The notes beneath the pieces are model-generated. The model saw nothing but the letters and a program-made list of their open reading frames with translations, did no database searches and was not told the origin of the DNA. A stretch of DNA of 64,000 nt. Source: Porogramme epimiltina. Taxonomy: Eukaryota; Basidiomycota; Agaricomycetes; Polyporales; Polyporaceae. A program made the translations under genes and the position numbers. Below, one piece after another: positions 1 through 10,994 of this stretch. Within the stretch, counting starts at the first letter, position 1. Every line of letters begins with the position of its first letter. The DNA is taken from NCBI GenBank assembly GCA_900155495.1, contig FTLJ01000165.1:105449-169448 (forward strand), written 5' to 3'.

Positions 1-261
1 GGCCCAGCCTCAAAATAGTCACGTGACAGAGTGCCTGGGAATTCGCTTGTATGATTATCATATATTCTGGTACTTATTGGAGGTTCGTCATCAGTACTGG
101 CAACACCGAGGCTACGCTCTTAAACTCCATCGCCAACGTCCGCTGTCCGTTTCTTCAGCAAAACCCCATCCTTCGGAGGCCCAGAGTCAATTGTGCGTAA
201 GCAAATAGGTATAGATAGGCTCTGAAGTCTATGTCGTTAACTCCAAGGTTTTTTTAGATCG

Positions 262-1994
262 ATGGGATCTACCCAACCACAGCCTCAACTCACGAGTTTT
301 CGTCTACTAGACGACGACAGTCTTCTACAGATTTTTGAGGAACTCCGTCCTGGCCGCCACCTTCGTCCGTTATCCCTGACGTGCAAATGGATCAGAGAGC
401 TTTGTAGACCTGTTCTATTTCGCGAGTGCTCCGTCCAGTCGAATACATTGTCGTCCAAGCAGGTGCAATTTATACCAGAATCGCTGTGGATATATGTTTA
501 GTACGTCAGCGCTAGTCAACTCCTGACAGCCGTATGCTTGTGCTGACTCCCCGTCGAAGCCGTGTGGTACTTACAGGACATTTCGACCCGATTCCTAGGC
601 GGGAGTCGATTCACCATTCAATTAAAGCCTCTCCATTGCTCGCGCATTACGAAGCTAGAGAACGGGGGGGCACAATTCTAGAAGAAATCCTCCCCCGCCT
701 GCCCTCCTTGCATTCAGTTCACATTAATATAGGAGATGACCTATCTACATACGACCATAGAGGCAACGCGGCCGTCCCTCTGTCAGTTCTCATCGCCATC
801 CTTATCACCCCTCAAATACGCCACCTCACAGTAGATGGGTATCTCTACCACCCATGTAGCCCGATACCACTCACAATTAACCTCCACGGCGGGGCGCCGA
901 TCACATCATTCAAGCAATCCATGCATTCCTTCCGTGAGGATCCGCGTGCGTATCCCTCCGAAGCTGCCCTGCTCAGTATTCTCCTCCCAAAGTACCGCCG
1001 CTGCTTGGAGAAGCTTGAAATCCCCGCGGAGAACGCACCATTGAAGGAGTTTTACAAGAGGGATTGGCCGTCCCTCCGTGAACTCACACTCTATGGAGAA
1101 TGCGAGATCACCCCAGTCCCGTTCGTCTCCGTTCTCGCCAGGCTACCGCAGCTTCGCTCCCTCCAACTGCAGTTCGCTATCCGAACAACCCTTCCGCGTA
1201 GGGCAATTTGGCCCCGGGGATTCTCCTCGAGCTTTCCTTGGCCTCACCTGGAACGGCTTTGTATCGGAAACCCAGACCCGGAAGATGAGCTATGGGAACA
1301 TTTGCCTCAGACCGTTCGCCTTCTCTCGCTCAAGTGTTTTCCGCGCTCCCGAGTCCTCGAGTGGGAACAGCTTGACGACGCACGGGCCTATCGCTACGGG
1401 TTTTCTCACATGCGATGGATTGCCGCGCCTTTGACTTCGTTCGCGATGCTTCAGGTGTTGCGCGCCTGCCAGACACCTCATCTTATCCGTCTCGACCTTG
1501 AATACCGAGTTGACGGCGTCGAAAAGGATCTCCTCCAGCGCATTGTACAATCTTTTCCCCTCCTCGAGACCCTTGAAGCTCACCGGCACCGCTCTGCGGA
1601 CACGTCGGAACTCTCCCTGGTATGTGCTTTTGTCTCTCCGGCAAGGTCGCAAACGCTTATTATGCACTGTCGGACCTAGTGTGAGGTCGCCCGCCACCTG
1701 TCAGGCCTCTCATCCCTGCGTGTCTTCCGGATCTACGTTGACCAGCCGGATGATCTCCCCTTCGATGTCTTGCTTGGGGAATCCGGTGTTATCTCGAAGT
1801 TGGAGGGTTGTCGGGACGCACGCATACGTACTGCGCGACTGATTGCCCAACGGCTGGGCTCAAGGGTTGCACGAGTGGATGTGTCGCTGTGCTCGGATGG
1901 AAAATGGAAATGCTACCGAATTGTTCGCTCAGACAGTCGGGTAGATGTGGTGTTTGATCGATTCGACCCTCATTATGTGTTCAGTCGAATGTAG
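262..1994 (+). CDS. F-box/LRR-like protein 1 (F-box1)
   Basis: Three exons read as one protein of about 537 residues: 262-500, 560-1619 and 1680-1994. Residues about 14-60 form an F-box-like domain (LLDDDSLLQIFEEL, then LRPLSLTC), which in this family recruits SKP1 of an SCF ubiquitin ligase. The rest is a long leucine-rich region of the kind that usually binds a substrate. Splice sites were set by aligning with the five paralogues in this window; intron 1 sits just after the conserved Tyr-Val and intron 2 after ELSL in every copy. The C-terminal exon carries a family motif (CYRIVRSD, then VDVVF). It is tail-to-tail with a decayed pepsin-like remnant at about 2040-2200. F-box identity is by motif; substrate and ligase role are inferred. 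Confidence 0.82.
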
Positions 1995-2039
1995 CCAGTC
2001 GTTGTTCTATGTAGGGCATAACCGCGATACGTTGGGTCT

Positions 2040-2200
2040 GCAATCAATACTTATGTATGAACACTACGAAGGCGTAAAAGTGTGGCCGATGGGCTGCGGG
2101 GCTCTTTGACTCTACGGAATCCGGATTGCCTAGGATCGTGGTGTGGTCATTCGAGAGTCGAGACCAGTCGGTAAGCGAGAAGCCCAAATCGGGAGCGGGA
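2040..2200 (-). pseudogene. Remnant of pepsin-like gene C-terminus
   Basis: On the minus strand this stretch aligns loosely with the last exon of the pepsin-like genes, from the Asn-Trp-Phe start to the Phe-Val-Val end seen in the copy ending at 5183. The reading frame is not kept. Its place directly after F-box1, tail-to-tail, matches every other pair in the window, which is the main support. The remaining sequence up to F-box2 at 2516 shows no other gene. Confidence 0.4.
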
Positions 2201-2515
2201 TCATCGGAGTGTGCGGTGTTGGCGCAAGTGCCCCTCAACTGAGTTTGAATTTCCAATCCCGTCGAACGGGCTGGGGACCGTAAGACGAGCCTGGCTAGGA
2301 GTGTTCGGGCTCGGATCGGATTCTGCGCTGAGATTTATGACTTTATGTAGCGCAAAGCATACCAGAGTCGTCACAGCTGGTATTCGAATAAACTCATCTG
2401 TCCGTCACGTCAGACCGCGCTGCGCATCCACAGTATGCGCCAGTCTATTAGTGAGTTCTACCTACTAGTATGCACACTGTGTGGATTTTATCCTGACCTT
2501 CGTGTTTCAGTGCCT

Positions 2516-4278
2516 ATGGATCTAGAAAATCCCCATGATCCCACCTGTCTGCGTCGACTTGACGATGACATTCTCCTTCAAATCATTCAGGCCCATCTAC
2601 CACGCGCCGATCTCCGCTCTCTGTCGTTGACGTCCACCTGGATAAGACAACTATGCATGCCCACTCTCTTCTCAAAATGCTCCATCAACTCACAAGCTTT
2701 GTCATCCGGTCCGGAGCACTTCATCTCCGAGAGCATACGGAGCTATGTGCGGTGCGTTCTCCTACCATATGCACGTCCATTCTCACCATATCCTCAATCC
2801 GGCCGCACCATCTCTAGCATCCTACAGCTCAATGGTCTTTTCGATCGTCGGCCCATACGCGCCTCATCGTGGGCCTGGGAACACGTCCCGGCCCAGTCCA
2901 TTCATTACGAACCTGATGAACGAGCCGGAGATTTCCTCACTGGCGCCTTAGACCACATGCCCGCTGTCCACTCCGTCATAATCAACAACCTTCAAGTACA
3001 TGCATTTTCTGGCTCAGGTAACGCTGCCGTTCCGCTGTCAGTCATACTCTCCATCCTCACTTCCCCCCATATTCGTCATTTCACGGTCCTTGGGTATCTC
3101 TACCATCCATGCGACCCTGTTCCGAAAACCATCTCCATGCTTGCCGCCCCCCTCGTCTCGTTCGAGTCCATATCCTTAGACCTCCGCTGGCAGCCTCGCA
3201 GCTACCCATCCGAGACCGCTTTGCTCAAGATCCTCCTCCCCAAGTTCCGCCACACCTTGGAGAAGCTTGTTCTTCCTGTTGAGAACGCGCCACTGAGAAG
3301 ATTCCTCAAGAAGGACTGGCCGCGCCTTCGGGAACTGCGGCTTTCGGGAGAATGGGGAGCTGACAGAAAATCGCTGGGCAAACCATTGGTATCCATCCTC
3401 GCTCGGATGCCAGAACTCCGCAGTCTACAACTCATGTTTCATCACCCTCCGAACGTCAACCGACAAACCATATGGCCATGTAGCGCTGCGATCGCGTTCC
3501 CTTGGCCCAACCTCGAGCACCTATATCTCTCCCATCCGGATCCCGATGATGCGCTTTGGTGCCATTTGCCGGCGAGTTTGCGTACACTTGCGCTCCAATG
3601 TTACCCTAGAGCAGGGGAATTTCAACAATTGAAGAGGGATCATTATACACTCCACAATGCTAGCGTTCATTGGCATACCCCGCTGCTATCGGCATCCGAA
3701 ATGCTTCGGCTACTGCGCTCTTGCCAGACCCGGTCTCTCACCCATCTCCTAATCGAATATCGTGCAGATATGGCCGAAGACGCACTCCTGGAGTACGTCG
3801 CGCAGACGTGGCCTACGCTGGAGGTGCTGGAAGTCCGCCGATATCGGCCAGAAGAAGGCAGGGAGCTCTCCCTAGTTGGTTGCATTCATAATGAGTGTCT
3901 TCTACACGCGCTGACCGGTCCTCTTCTTTACAGGGCGCAATCTCCAGCCTCTTGTCCCCACTCAATGCATTACGGATTTTCCGCGTTCATCTCGACTGGC
4001 CAGAGATAGAACCGCACGAGGCGGTATTTGCAGGCTCAGAAATGGACGATGTTGGAGAACGTGGTCTCGCTCAGTCGCAACTATCTGAGGCTGAGTACTA
4101 CCTTGCAGCAGCGCGAATCATTGCCAGTGAACTTGGAATAAGGCTCGGTGAAGTACATCTTATGCTGCTGGATGACTTCGTACAGCTGCAGTGGCAATGT
4201 TATCGAGTAGTGCGTTCTGAAATCGGTGCTATCAACGTATTCTCCGACGGTCTTGCTCTCGATTCATTGCCTCCTTGA
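2516..4278 (+). CDS. F-box/LRR-like protein 2 (F-box2)
   Basis: Three exons, 2516-2751, 2818-3874 and 3934-4278, give about 545 residues. The F-box is near residues 13-55 (RLDDDILLQII, then LRSLSLTS). The ATG at 2516 is preferred over the upstream in-frame start at 2435, because paralogues begin close to the F-box. Intron 1 is 66 nt, a multiple of three, and has no stop, so an unspliced product would still read through; alignment shows it is nevertheless an intron. The second donor is the unusual GTTGGT. Downstream lies a truncated pepsin-like copy on the other strand, with the stop codons about 60 bp apart. It is likely a substrate receptor of an SCF ligase, by family. Confidence 0.82.
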
Positions 4279-4337
4279 ATCTTAGTAGATCTACACATCT
4301 CCGCTGTACAATATGGGGCCTTATGATACAGCTGTGC

Positions 4338-4935
4338 CTACTCGTCCTCGTCCTCGAATACGAACGGAGGGAGTGTGTGATTATCCGCATTCTGCTGGCT
4401 GAGTCGGAGAAAGGGGCTTCTCAGATGGTCGAACATCGCAACAATCAGGGAGTTGAACCAGTTCTAACGGCAAACATATTAGCATTGTAAACCTGGCACA
4501 ACAAACAGCACGCACAATCCCAAAAGTCACTGCACCTCCCTGTGGCGGTAGCGGAGTACGCGTGATTGCAGCGACGAGTGGAGCTGCTTTTCTAGCCCAG
4601 ATCAAGCCATTGCTATTCTCGTCCGATATGAACCAGGTTGGCCGCGACCCAACAACAATATCCTCCGTGGTAGAACCCTGGAAGTGGTATGTGATGCCTA
4701 AATAGCGCTTGTTGTCGTTGACTTGCTTCGGGACCATAAAGATGGGCTTCGTAGAATTGTAGAGAAGATGGTCAGGTTGGACAACAGCTGTACCACCGAT
4801 AAGCTCGACAATCTTCTTCACCATATCTAGAGGAAGTCGGGAAGTGCTTGCCCCTGAAGTTCGTCGTGAGGTGCTGTCGGCTCCGGGCTAAGATAAATGA
4901 CATACCACAATCGAGTAGAGCGTGGACCCGGGTAC
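4338..4935 (-). pseudogene. Truncated pepsin-like gene copy (C-terminal half only)
   Basis: Only the part from the second catalytic motif to the end is present. The exon ending in ALLDC-G is followed by a conserved intron, then STSRLPLDMV, the WFISDE segment and a last exon starting NWFNSLIVAMFD, with a stop at 4338-4340. Splice sites are intact, and the closest relative in the window is the copy at 12420-14934. The gene is cut off at about 4935, where F-box C-terminal sequence begins on the opposite strand. With no N-terminal lobe it cannot fold as an aspartic protease. It is best read as a 5'-truncated duplicate. Confidence 0.7.
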
Positions 4936-5095
4936 TGTGCGACATATTGTGCAGCGGCTGGGCTCGAGAATCGAGCGGGTAGAATTGTCGCCGTGTGTGG
5001 AAGCGGAATGGGAATGCTACCGAGTTGTTCGTTCTGAGGGTCAGATTGATGTGGTCTTTGATCAATATGTCACCCATTATTTGTTGAATTCGTGA
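4935..5095 (+). pseudogene. F-box protein C-terminal fragment
   Basis: This holds the last 50 or so codons of the F-box family: RLGSRIERV, then CYRVVRSEG, then a VDVVFDQ-like end and a stop at 5093-5095. It closely matches the end of F-box1. No F-box domain or leucine-rich region precedes it; upstream is the truncated pepsin-like copy in the opposite orientation. It keeps the tail-to-tail position relative to the pepsin-like gene ending at 5183. It is most likely the surviving tip of a lost F-box gene. Confidence 0.75.
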
Positions 5096-5182
5096 TAGCT
5101 ATTTCTACTTCACATAAGACGCAACCGTGTTATTGATATATGAAGCAACAGATGAACCATGGACTAGTATGCATTCGCCTAT

Positions 5183-7705
5183 TTATGATACTACGAAGGC
5201 TGGGAGGGTGTGATTTTCGGCGGTCTGTTCGGCGAGCCGAACAAATGGGGCTCCCGGCTTGTCAAACATCCCGACAAGCATGGTATTAAACCAGTTCTGT
5301 GGGTCCCGGTGTGAGCGGTTGCAAGCGTTCCATCATCAGAGTATTACGTACAATACCGAAGACTCCGTAACCTGGCTGTTCCGTCGCATACTGCCCTCCA
5401 GGCAGGATGGTGTCCGCGCTCTTGTTGGCCCACACTAACCCGGCTCCGGCTTCGTCTGAGAGAAAGCAGCGTATGCTGCTTTCGACCACAACCTCACGAT
5501 CGGGGTCAGTGCCCCTAAAATGATATGCGATGCGGAGGAGGTCCGTGTCAACATGAGGTGGAACAGTGAATGCGAGCCCCTGTCTCTCGTCGTTGTGCGC
5601 CCGGGATAGAACAGAGGCTCCAGCAAGCTTGCAGAGCTTCTTCGCCATGTCCACGGGCAAGTACGAAGCACTCGTTCCTAACGTGATATGCTTAGAGCTG
5701 AGCATTGGGCAATAACAACGAGTTCACTGAAATGCGCTTACCACAATCAAGAAGTATCTGTACAGGTTGGGGGGTGTTATGTGTATGCTTGTGCAGATGC
5801 ACGATCTCACCCTTCTCGCTCCACTTGCAGGACACGGAGCTATATTCCCACAAGACCATCTTATTCATAGCCACGATCCAGAGCGGCCCTGCATTGGGGA
5901 CATCCCAAAAGTTGCCCTCGATGACGGGGATGTCTGGCGAGAAGGAAACAGGGATTTCTACGCAAGGCCATTTATTGAACGCGATAAACCTGTGACGGTA
6001 AACGTGACGAGAAGTCAACATTATGCCATCCCTATTCGATAAAGACGTCTCACGATCGCTTCTCAGCAATGAGTTCGTTCCCTGTTGGTGAATCGTCATG
6101 AACACAGGCATAGTAGATTGCGAGGCCCTCAGTGTCCTGGCGGTAACATCAGGTCCATACCGACTAGCATATTCGGACATGAGTTATGTTTCTTACCTCG
6201 TTTGCATTTCTCCTCATGATACCCCGTACGCAGTGCAAGAAACTATCTGGGGAGTCCTTATCCTGCCCAGTCGAAAGTGAATAGTAGTAAGCACGCGGCA
6301 TTGCAAGGAACAACAAGAGGATCCATACCTCAACTCGTACACCATTCAGCTCGAATCCCTTTTGTTTCCTATGAATATGCGAGTCATTTTATAATGCGTG
6401 TAAAGTTGGCCACAATGACAAGGAGACGCACTGTCCAGGAGGCAAAGCTAATATTCCATCAGCAGCGTCTTCCTTCAACACATCGTCCAGTGCAAACGCG
6501 ACGGCAAAGAAGCAGGGTATTTCGCCCAAGGGCAAGGGTGCTTCGGTGGTATTCATCGACGCATTGTAGCCCATCAAATCGACTTTGAATGTATTAGGAG
6601 AGATACCGACGTCTGTGTCAGATGTAAGCACCTGCTAAATCGTTATGTTTCTATGGCAGGTAAACGTACATGCCGCTGCCTTGCCCCTGTACGACACATA
6701 TTTTTTCATACCTCGGTGCGCCGTTGGATCCTCGCCCAATGCCGAGATTCCATGAGAGTAGAGCCAGCCTGCAGTGCGCCTGACTGTACCCCTTGGCCAT
6801 TCTTCGCAACCCTGCCTGGCAGTAAGACGGCAATACCCCTCGCCGGTGAGCCAACTGAAACAAGGTCGACGATAAGTGGCGCTTGCGTTCATCGCTTAGT
6901 CGCTCTTATCTCACCTGATTCTAGAACCTAAGGGAGAAAGGTAAGGGACCGTGTTAAAAACACTGTGTGGCGAAGACACTGACCAGGATCGACGGAAAGC
7001 AGCACTGCGTTATACGTCGTCTTCTGTGGAGAAGTGGGGTCGGGTCCGAGGACATCCTGTTACGAACTTTTAGTTCGGATGAAGCTAAGTACCACAAAGA
7101 CAACATCGGCACCATCATCACAGAGTAACAGATTCCTTCATAACAGTAAAAGGAATCAGCATGAATTTTGACCGCATAGAGAATTTTACACACGTCTCCT
7201 TCGGTATTCTCGGTAATGGGCGGACTCTGGAAGGTATATTTTTGACGGAGGAGCTGGAAGAAACGTCGCCCTGCTATGGAGCCGTCCGACATCGGGAGGT
7301 CTCGCGGCGAGATCATCGTCTGACACGCAGTCATCAGCATCGTCAAGGTCCCAGCTTTGATCTAATTTTCAAACGGGCCTCATTAGTCTGTATACCAAAG
7401 ATCGCCGCGCCGGACGCCTTGCCTTTAGCAGTATGTGCGCCGCTTTCGACGGAGGCCGACGTCGGAGAGGCCGCGAGTGGCTGGTTCGTATCAGAGTCGG
7501 ATTCATACGCAAGGCTGACGATGTCGTGCTCGTGGACCTTGCCATACGTCAAATCCGACAGTAACTGGCATAACGAGTCAGGGAACACGGCCGTTGTTGG
7601 AAAGCTGAGATCATGGCTGCTCACTCTATCCAGTGCAGTGGGTGACCCCAGAGGGTGGAGGGATAGAACGAAACATTCGTCGCCACCGCCCTGAGTAGCC
7701 GGCAT
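5183..7705 (-). CDS. Pepsin-like (A1) protein, copy L
   Basis: A many-exon gene on the minus strand, ATG at 7705-7703 and stop at 5185-5183. The order follows the pepsin fold: an acidic N-terminal part with no clear signal peptide, the first catalytic loop (DPGSRISW, built across a 13-nt microexon at 6915-6927 and followed by GEGYC), an IPCFFAVAFAL and DGILAL segment like the start of the pepsin N-lobe end, an FIAFN...DIPVI stretch, the second catalytic loop (LLDCGTSASYLPVDM), a CFLSDE segment and a last exon NWFNTMLVG. Both aspartates remain but each Thr/Ser of D-T/S-G is replaced. It is the first gene downstream of MRH4 on the same strand and tail-to-tail with an F-box fragment. Exact exon joins in the 6.2-6.6 kb part are unsure. 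Proteolytic activity is doubtful. Confidence 0.7.
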
Positions 7706-8253
7706 GTCGATCGTTGGAAGAGAAATGAAGTGAGAGGCAAATCGAGGGGAGGCGGGAGGTGCGGAAAGTCAAGATGAGCGGCAAGGCAGCTCGATCTCCT
7801 ACCAGGCACAAGCGGTGCCCAAAGTTGACCCTTGATAAGCTCGATGGAGATGAACGGGGTAAAGAGCGGTGTAACAAGGCTGTGGTTCGGGCGGAGTTGT
7901 AACTGGGAGCTACAAATTTGGATGGCGATGCAAGTTAGAGGTTGGAATTCGAACTCCGTTGAGGGCCATACCTTCAAATCCTTTGGCGCCGATTCGTGCT
8001 AGACGCTGGCTTGTGAGGCCACGGGCATACCATTCTCTGGTGCGGTCGTAGTCACCGTCTACTATGTCGAGTGCAGGGATTGAAATTGAAATATTGGGCA
8101 CCCAAGTTAGAGTCCTAATAAGAGTAGTGATATCATCGTTGATTATGTGAACAATTAGATGACCATACATATACCAGAATATACGCAAATACCGGTAGCC
8201 CGACCCCCGACATCCTACCTCGCGCCCCTCTCTGCACCCAACGCCCGGTATGA
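7706..8253. other. MRH4 3' flank, recurring beside the MRH4 pseudogenes
   Basis: This spacer lies between the stop of MRH4 (8254) and the start of the pepsin-like gene at 7705. I see no gene in it. Its MRH4-proximal part recurs, degraded but recognisable, after the MRH4 pseudogenes at about 19130-19480 and 27190-27600. The duplications therefore copied genomic DNA through the end of MRH4 rather than a spliced transcript. Confidence 0.6.
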
Positions 8254-10514
8254 TCAAGCAGCGAGCGCGCCGACCTTGCGCCTGACGACGCGCGCCTTCT
8301 CCACCCCGCGCCCGCTCGTCTTCCCGAACACGACGACCTTGCCCGCCGCCCCCGCCCGCCCGGCGCGGCCCGCGCGGTGTAGGAAGTCGACCATATTGCG
8401 CGGGGCGTCGACGATGAACACGTGCCGCACACTTGGGGCGAAGTCGAGCCCGCGCGAGAGCAGCGACGTTGTGATCAGCACGTGCGGCGTCGCCGCAACG
8501 TCCGGAAGCGGCCCTGGCCCCGCTGCCGCTGCCGGAGAGGGAGAGGTGGCAAGGGAAGTGGCGCCAGGCGCAGACGGGGCAGGGGCGGCATCGCGTGCGC
8601 GGAGGAAGCCTTCGAGGTGGCGGTTCGAGCCGCGCTGCCGTGCGTCGCCTGCCCGCGTCAGCGCGACGTTGGCGACGCCCTTCTCAGTGAGGTACGCTCC
8701 GAGGGCCTCCACCCGCGCGCCCTTGTTGCAGAACACGAGGATTTTGGAGAGGCCTGCACCGCGCTGTGCGTCATCGGCCCATACCCGACGCAGGCGCCGC
8801 TCGATGTCCGCGTCCCGGTTCCCGCCTGTCCACCCCACGTGCTCAGTTGCGAGAGATGCGGGGAGTCGGTGCAATCGTGGGGAGGCGAGACGCGTCAGCG
8901 CGGGGTGGTGTGCGTCGAGGTAGGCGGCGAGCGCGGACGGGATGGTGGCAGAGGTGAGGACGAGGTTGAACGGGTAGTCGACGGGCGTCGGTTTCCCGGA
9001 TAGGGAAAGAGAGGCCGGTGGGAGAGGGTGTCCGCGGGCAGCGGAGATCTCGTCGAGGATGCTACGAGTGGATTCTTGGAAATCGGGGTCTGTAGAGGAG
9101 AAAAAGTCAGGGGTGGAGAAGAAGCAAACGACGGACGGGACGCACCGAAGAGGACGTCTGCTTCATCCACCACAACCCACTCGATATTCGCTAGACTCAT
9201 TTGCGGCTCCCCCACTACGACCTTCCTATGCCCATGCCTCTCCTTCTCTCCCCGTTCCTCCCGCTCCTGCGCCCGCGTCTCATAGTCCCACCCACGTCCG
9301 CGCATCAACTCCAGCACCTTCGACGGCGTGCCTACAACGACATCGACAGGGTGGCCCTGCCCCTCCGGACGCACAGCAAACTCCGCCGAGGGCTCGAGGG
9401 AGCCGCCCTCGTCCTCCACCAACGCGTCCGCCATCTTGGCCGCGGACACGTTCCTGCGTGACGTCACGTTCGCGCGCGACGCGCACAGCACCCGCAGCTT
9501 CGTGTGGTGCAGAAGCTCCTTCGCGAACCCGGAAAGCTGGCGGGAGAGCTCGTGCGTCGGTGCCAGGACTAGAGCGCGGGGATTCATCGCACGGCGTGGC
9601 GTTGATTCCGGGCCCGGGCGCTGCGTGCCGTGGATCTCGGACTGCTTGAGGTCCTGGAGGAGCGGCAGGAGATACGCGATGGACTTTCCGGAGCCTGTCT
9701 CCGAAGCGAGGAGGGCCTGACGGTACGGCGAATCCTGCGTAGGCGGTTCCGCACTGACGAGGTGCTTGAGTGCGAGCGCTTGGATGGGTGTGGGCCGCGC
9801 GCTGGGGCCGAGAACGTCGTGGACCGAGGAAAGGAGGCCGTCGATGAGCGGTGCAGAGCGGAAGTCGCTTGGAAGTTCCTTCGTCGACACTGTCCGCGCG
9901 GAGAGGTCGAGTTCGTCGCTCAGCGGATTGACGACCTTGGGCTTGCGGGGAGGCGTTTCCGGCCTTTCTGGCCGACGGTCGTCTCGTTTTGGCGCAACCT
10001 CGTACTTCGCGGACTTGTGCTGTGATGACGGCCGGAGGTCCTTGACGAGGCGCGTGCGAGAGGGCGTCGTTTTTGTGGCGTTGTAGTGGAAGCAGGGCAC
10101 GGTTGTGTGTAGGCACGCTACGACTGGGTCTGGTCGGAGGAGCGCGGCTCGCGAGGAAGCCCAAACGCTCGACAGTATTGACGATACGCCGTAGGACATA
10201 CGAACACGGTCATCGCGACGCCTCTGCGAAGACGAAAGGCCATGTCGCCTAAGGTCTTCTTCTCGGTGGGAGGGCCGCCGAACTGGCGCGTTGTGCCCTA
10301 GCGAGGCTCGGCCAAGATGAGGGGGCTCTTCACGCTCTGTCGTGGGAGAAGGTGCGCTCTCTTCGGGCTTCGTTCCAGCCTTGGACCCAACTTTGGTTGT
10401 TCCGGCCTTGCTGTCGAAAAGTCCTGGGGCAGCGGTGTGCAAGCAGGCGGCAACAAGCTCGGGTGGCAGGAGGGCGGCCCGCGACGCGGTGAAAGCAGTC
10501 GCTATGAGAGACAT
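8254..10514 (-). CDS. MRH4: Mitochondrial DEAD-box ATP-dependent RNA helicase, MRH4 type
   Basis: Two exons, 9146-10514 and 8254-9089, give 734 residues. Visible helicase motifs are ASETGSGKS (Walker A), PTHELSRQ (Ia), VVGTPSKVLEL (Ib), VVDEADVLF (II), LTSATIP (III), ILVFCNK (IV), LLSRGLDF (V) and HRAGRAGR (VI). The closest known family is MRH4, which works in assembly of the mitochondrial large ribosomal subunit. The N-terminus is rich in Arg, Ala and Ser, as expected of a mitochondrial presequence, and this presequence-like block occurs twice (SRAALLPPE near residue 11 and SRAALLRPD near residue 118). A second ATG at 10199 lies just before the second block. It is divergent from the TOM6-like gene, 261 bp away. 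Two decayed copies lie at 17.2 and 25.7 kb, so this is the only working one here. Confidence 0.9.
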
Positions 10515-10775
10515 GCAAGGGACTGAGAGCAGACCAGCTCAAGTGGGGCGGAGAGGGGCAGTGATGAGGATGGCGACTGCAACAGCAGTGAGCGCGAGGA
10601 TGAGGACGAGGACGTCGGATGAGGTCGCTCCAGTATAGAGCGCTCAAAATGCAAAAGAGGACCCCGAAGACCGCGGCGCCAGCAGTGCGCCAGACCCGCC
10701 AACGCTTGTTCTCCACCACACACCCAGGTCACCACCGCCCCTCCTCTCTTCTCTCCCAACCCCTCAAAAAACGCC
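10515..10775. promoter_or_regulatory. Shared divergent promoter of MRH4 and the TOM6-like gene
   Basis: The 261 bp between the two start codons must hold both promoters. It contains a run of GAG/GAC-type triplets near 10590-10620. Degraded copies of the MRH4 side occur at about 17040-17220 and 25600-25728, and of the TOM6 side at about 33400-33496. Both genes act in mitochondria, so co-regulation is plausible. No specific factor site is claimed. Confidence 0.5.
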
Positions 10776-10994
10776 ATGTCTCGTCGTGCAGCTCCCGGTG
10801 GCCCCCTCTTTGCCGCGCCCCCGCGCCGCGTCGCCCACGACCCGAACGAATCCGCGTTTTCGCGCTTCATCCGCGAGGAGATCATGTCGGCCGAAAACAT
10901 CCCCGGCAACCTCAGCATCCTCACCTCCGTCGCCGTATTCTTTGGTGGAATTGCCGCGATGAGGACGTGGGGAGAGCTCATGATCCCAGCATGA
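10776..10994 (+). CDS. TOM6-like subunit of the mitochondrial import (TOM) complex
   Basis: A single exon of 72 codons. The N-terminus is basic and proline-rich and is followed by SAFSRFIREEI. One membrane segment follows (ILTSVAVFFGGIAAMR), then a short GELMIPA end. Small size, a single C-terminal helix and a Leu/Met-x-Pro end match the Tom6 family, which stabilises the TOM core in the outer mitochondrial membrane. The family call rests on pattern, not a search; Tom5 or Tom7 are less likely by length and helix position. The ATG lies in a good context straight after a pyrimidine-rich leader. A dead copy is at 33497-33703. Confidence 0.7.
   Translation: MSRRAAPGGPLFAAPPRRVAHDPNESAFSRFIREEIMSAENIPGNLSILTSVAVFFGGIAAMRTWGELMIPA

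Noticed and set aside
2745..2817. In-frame read-through of F-box2 intron 1 as coding
   Set aside because: All paralogues have an intron here at the same codon; removing it restores the shared V-R-x-L-Q-L junction.
8159..8923. Long plus-strand open frames opposite MRH4
   Set aside because: They are antisense shadows of GC-rich MRH4 coding DNA; the minus strand has the full set of helicase motifs.
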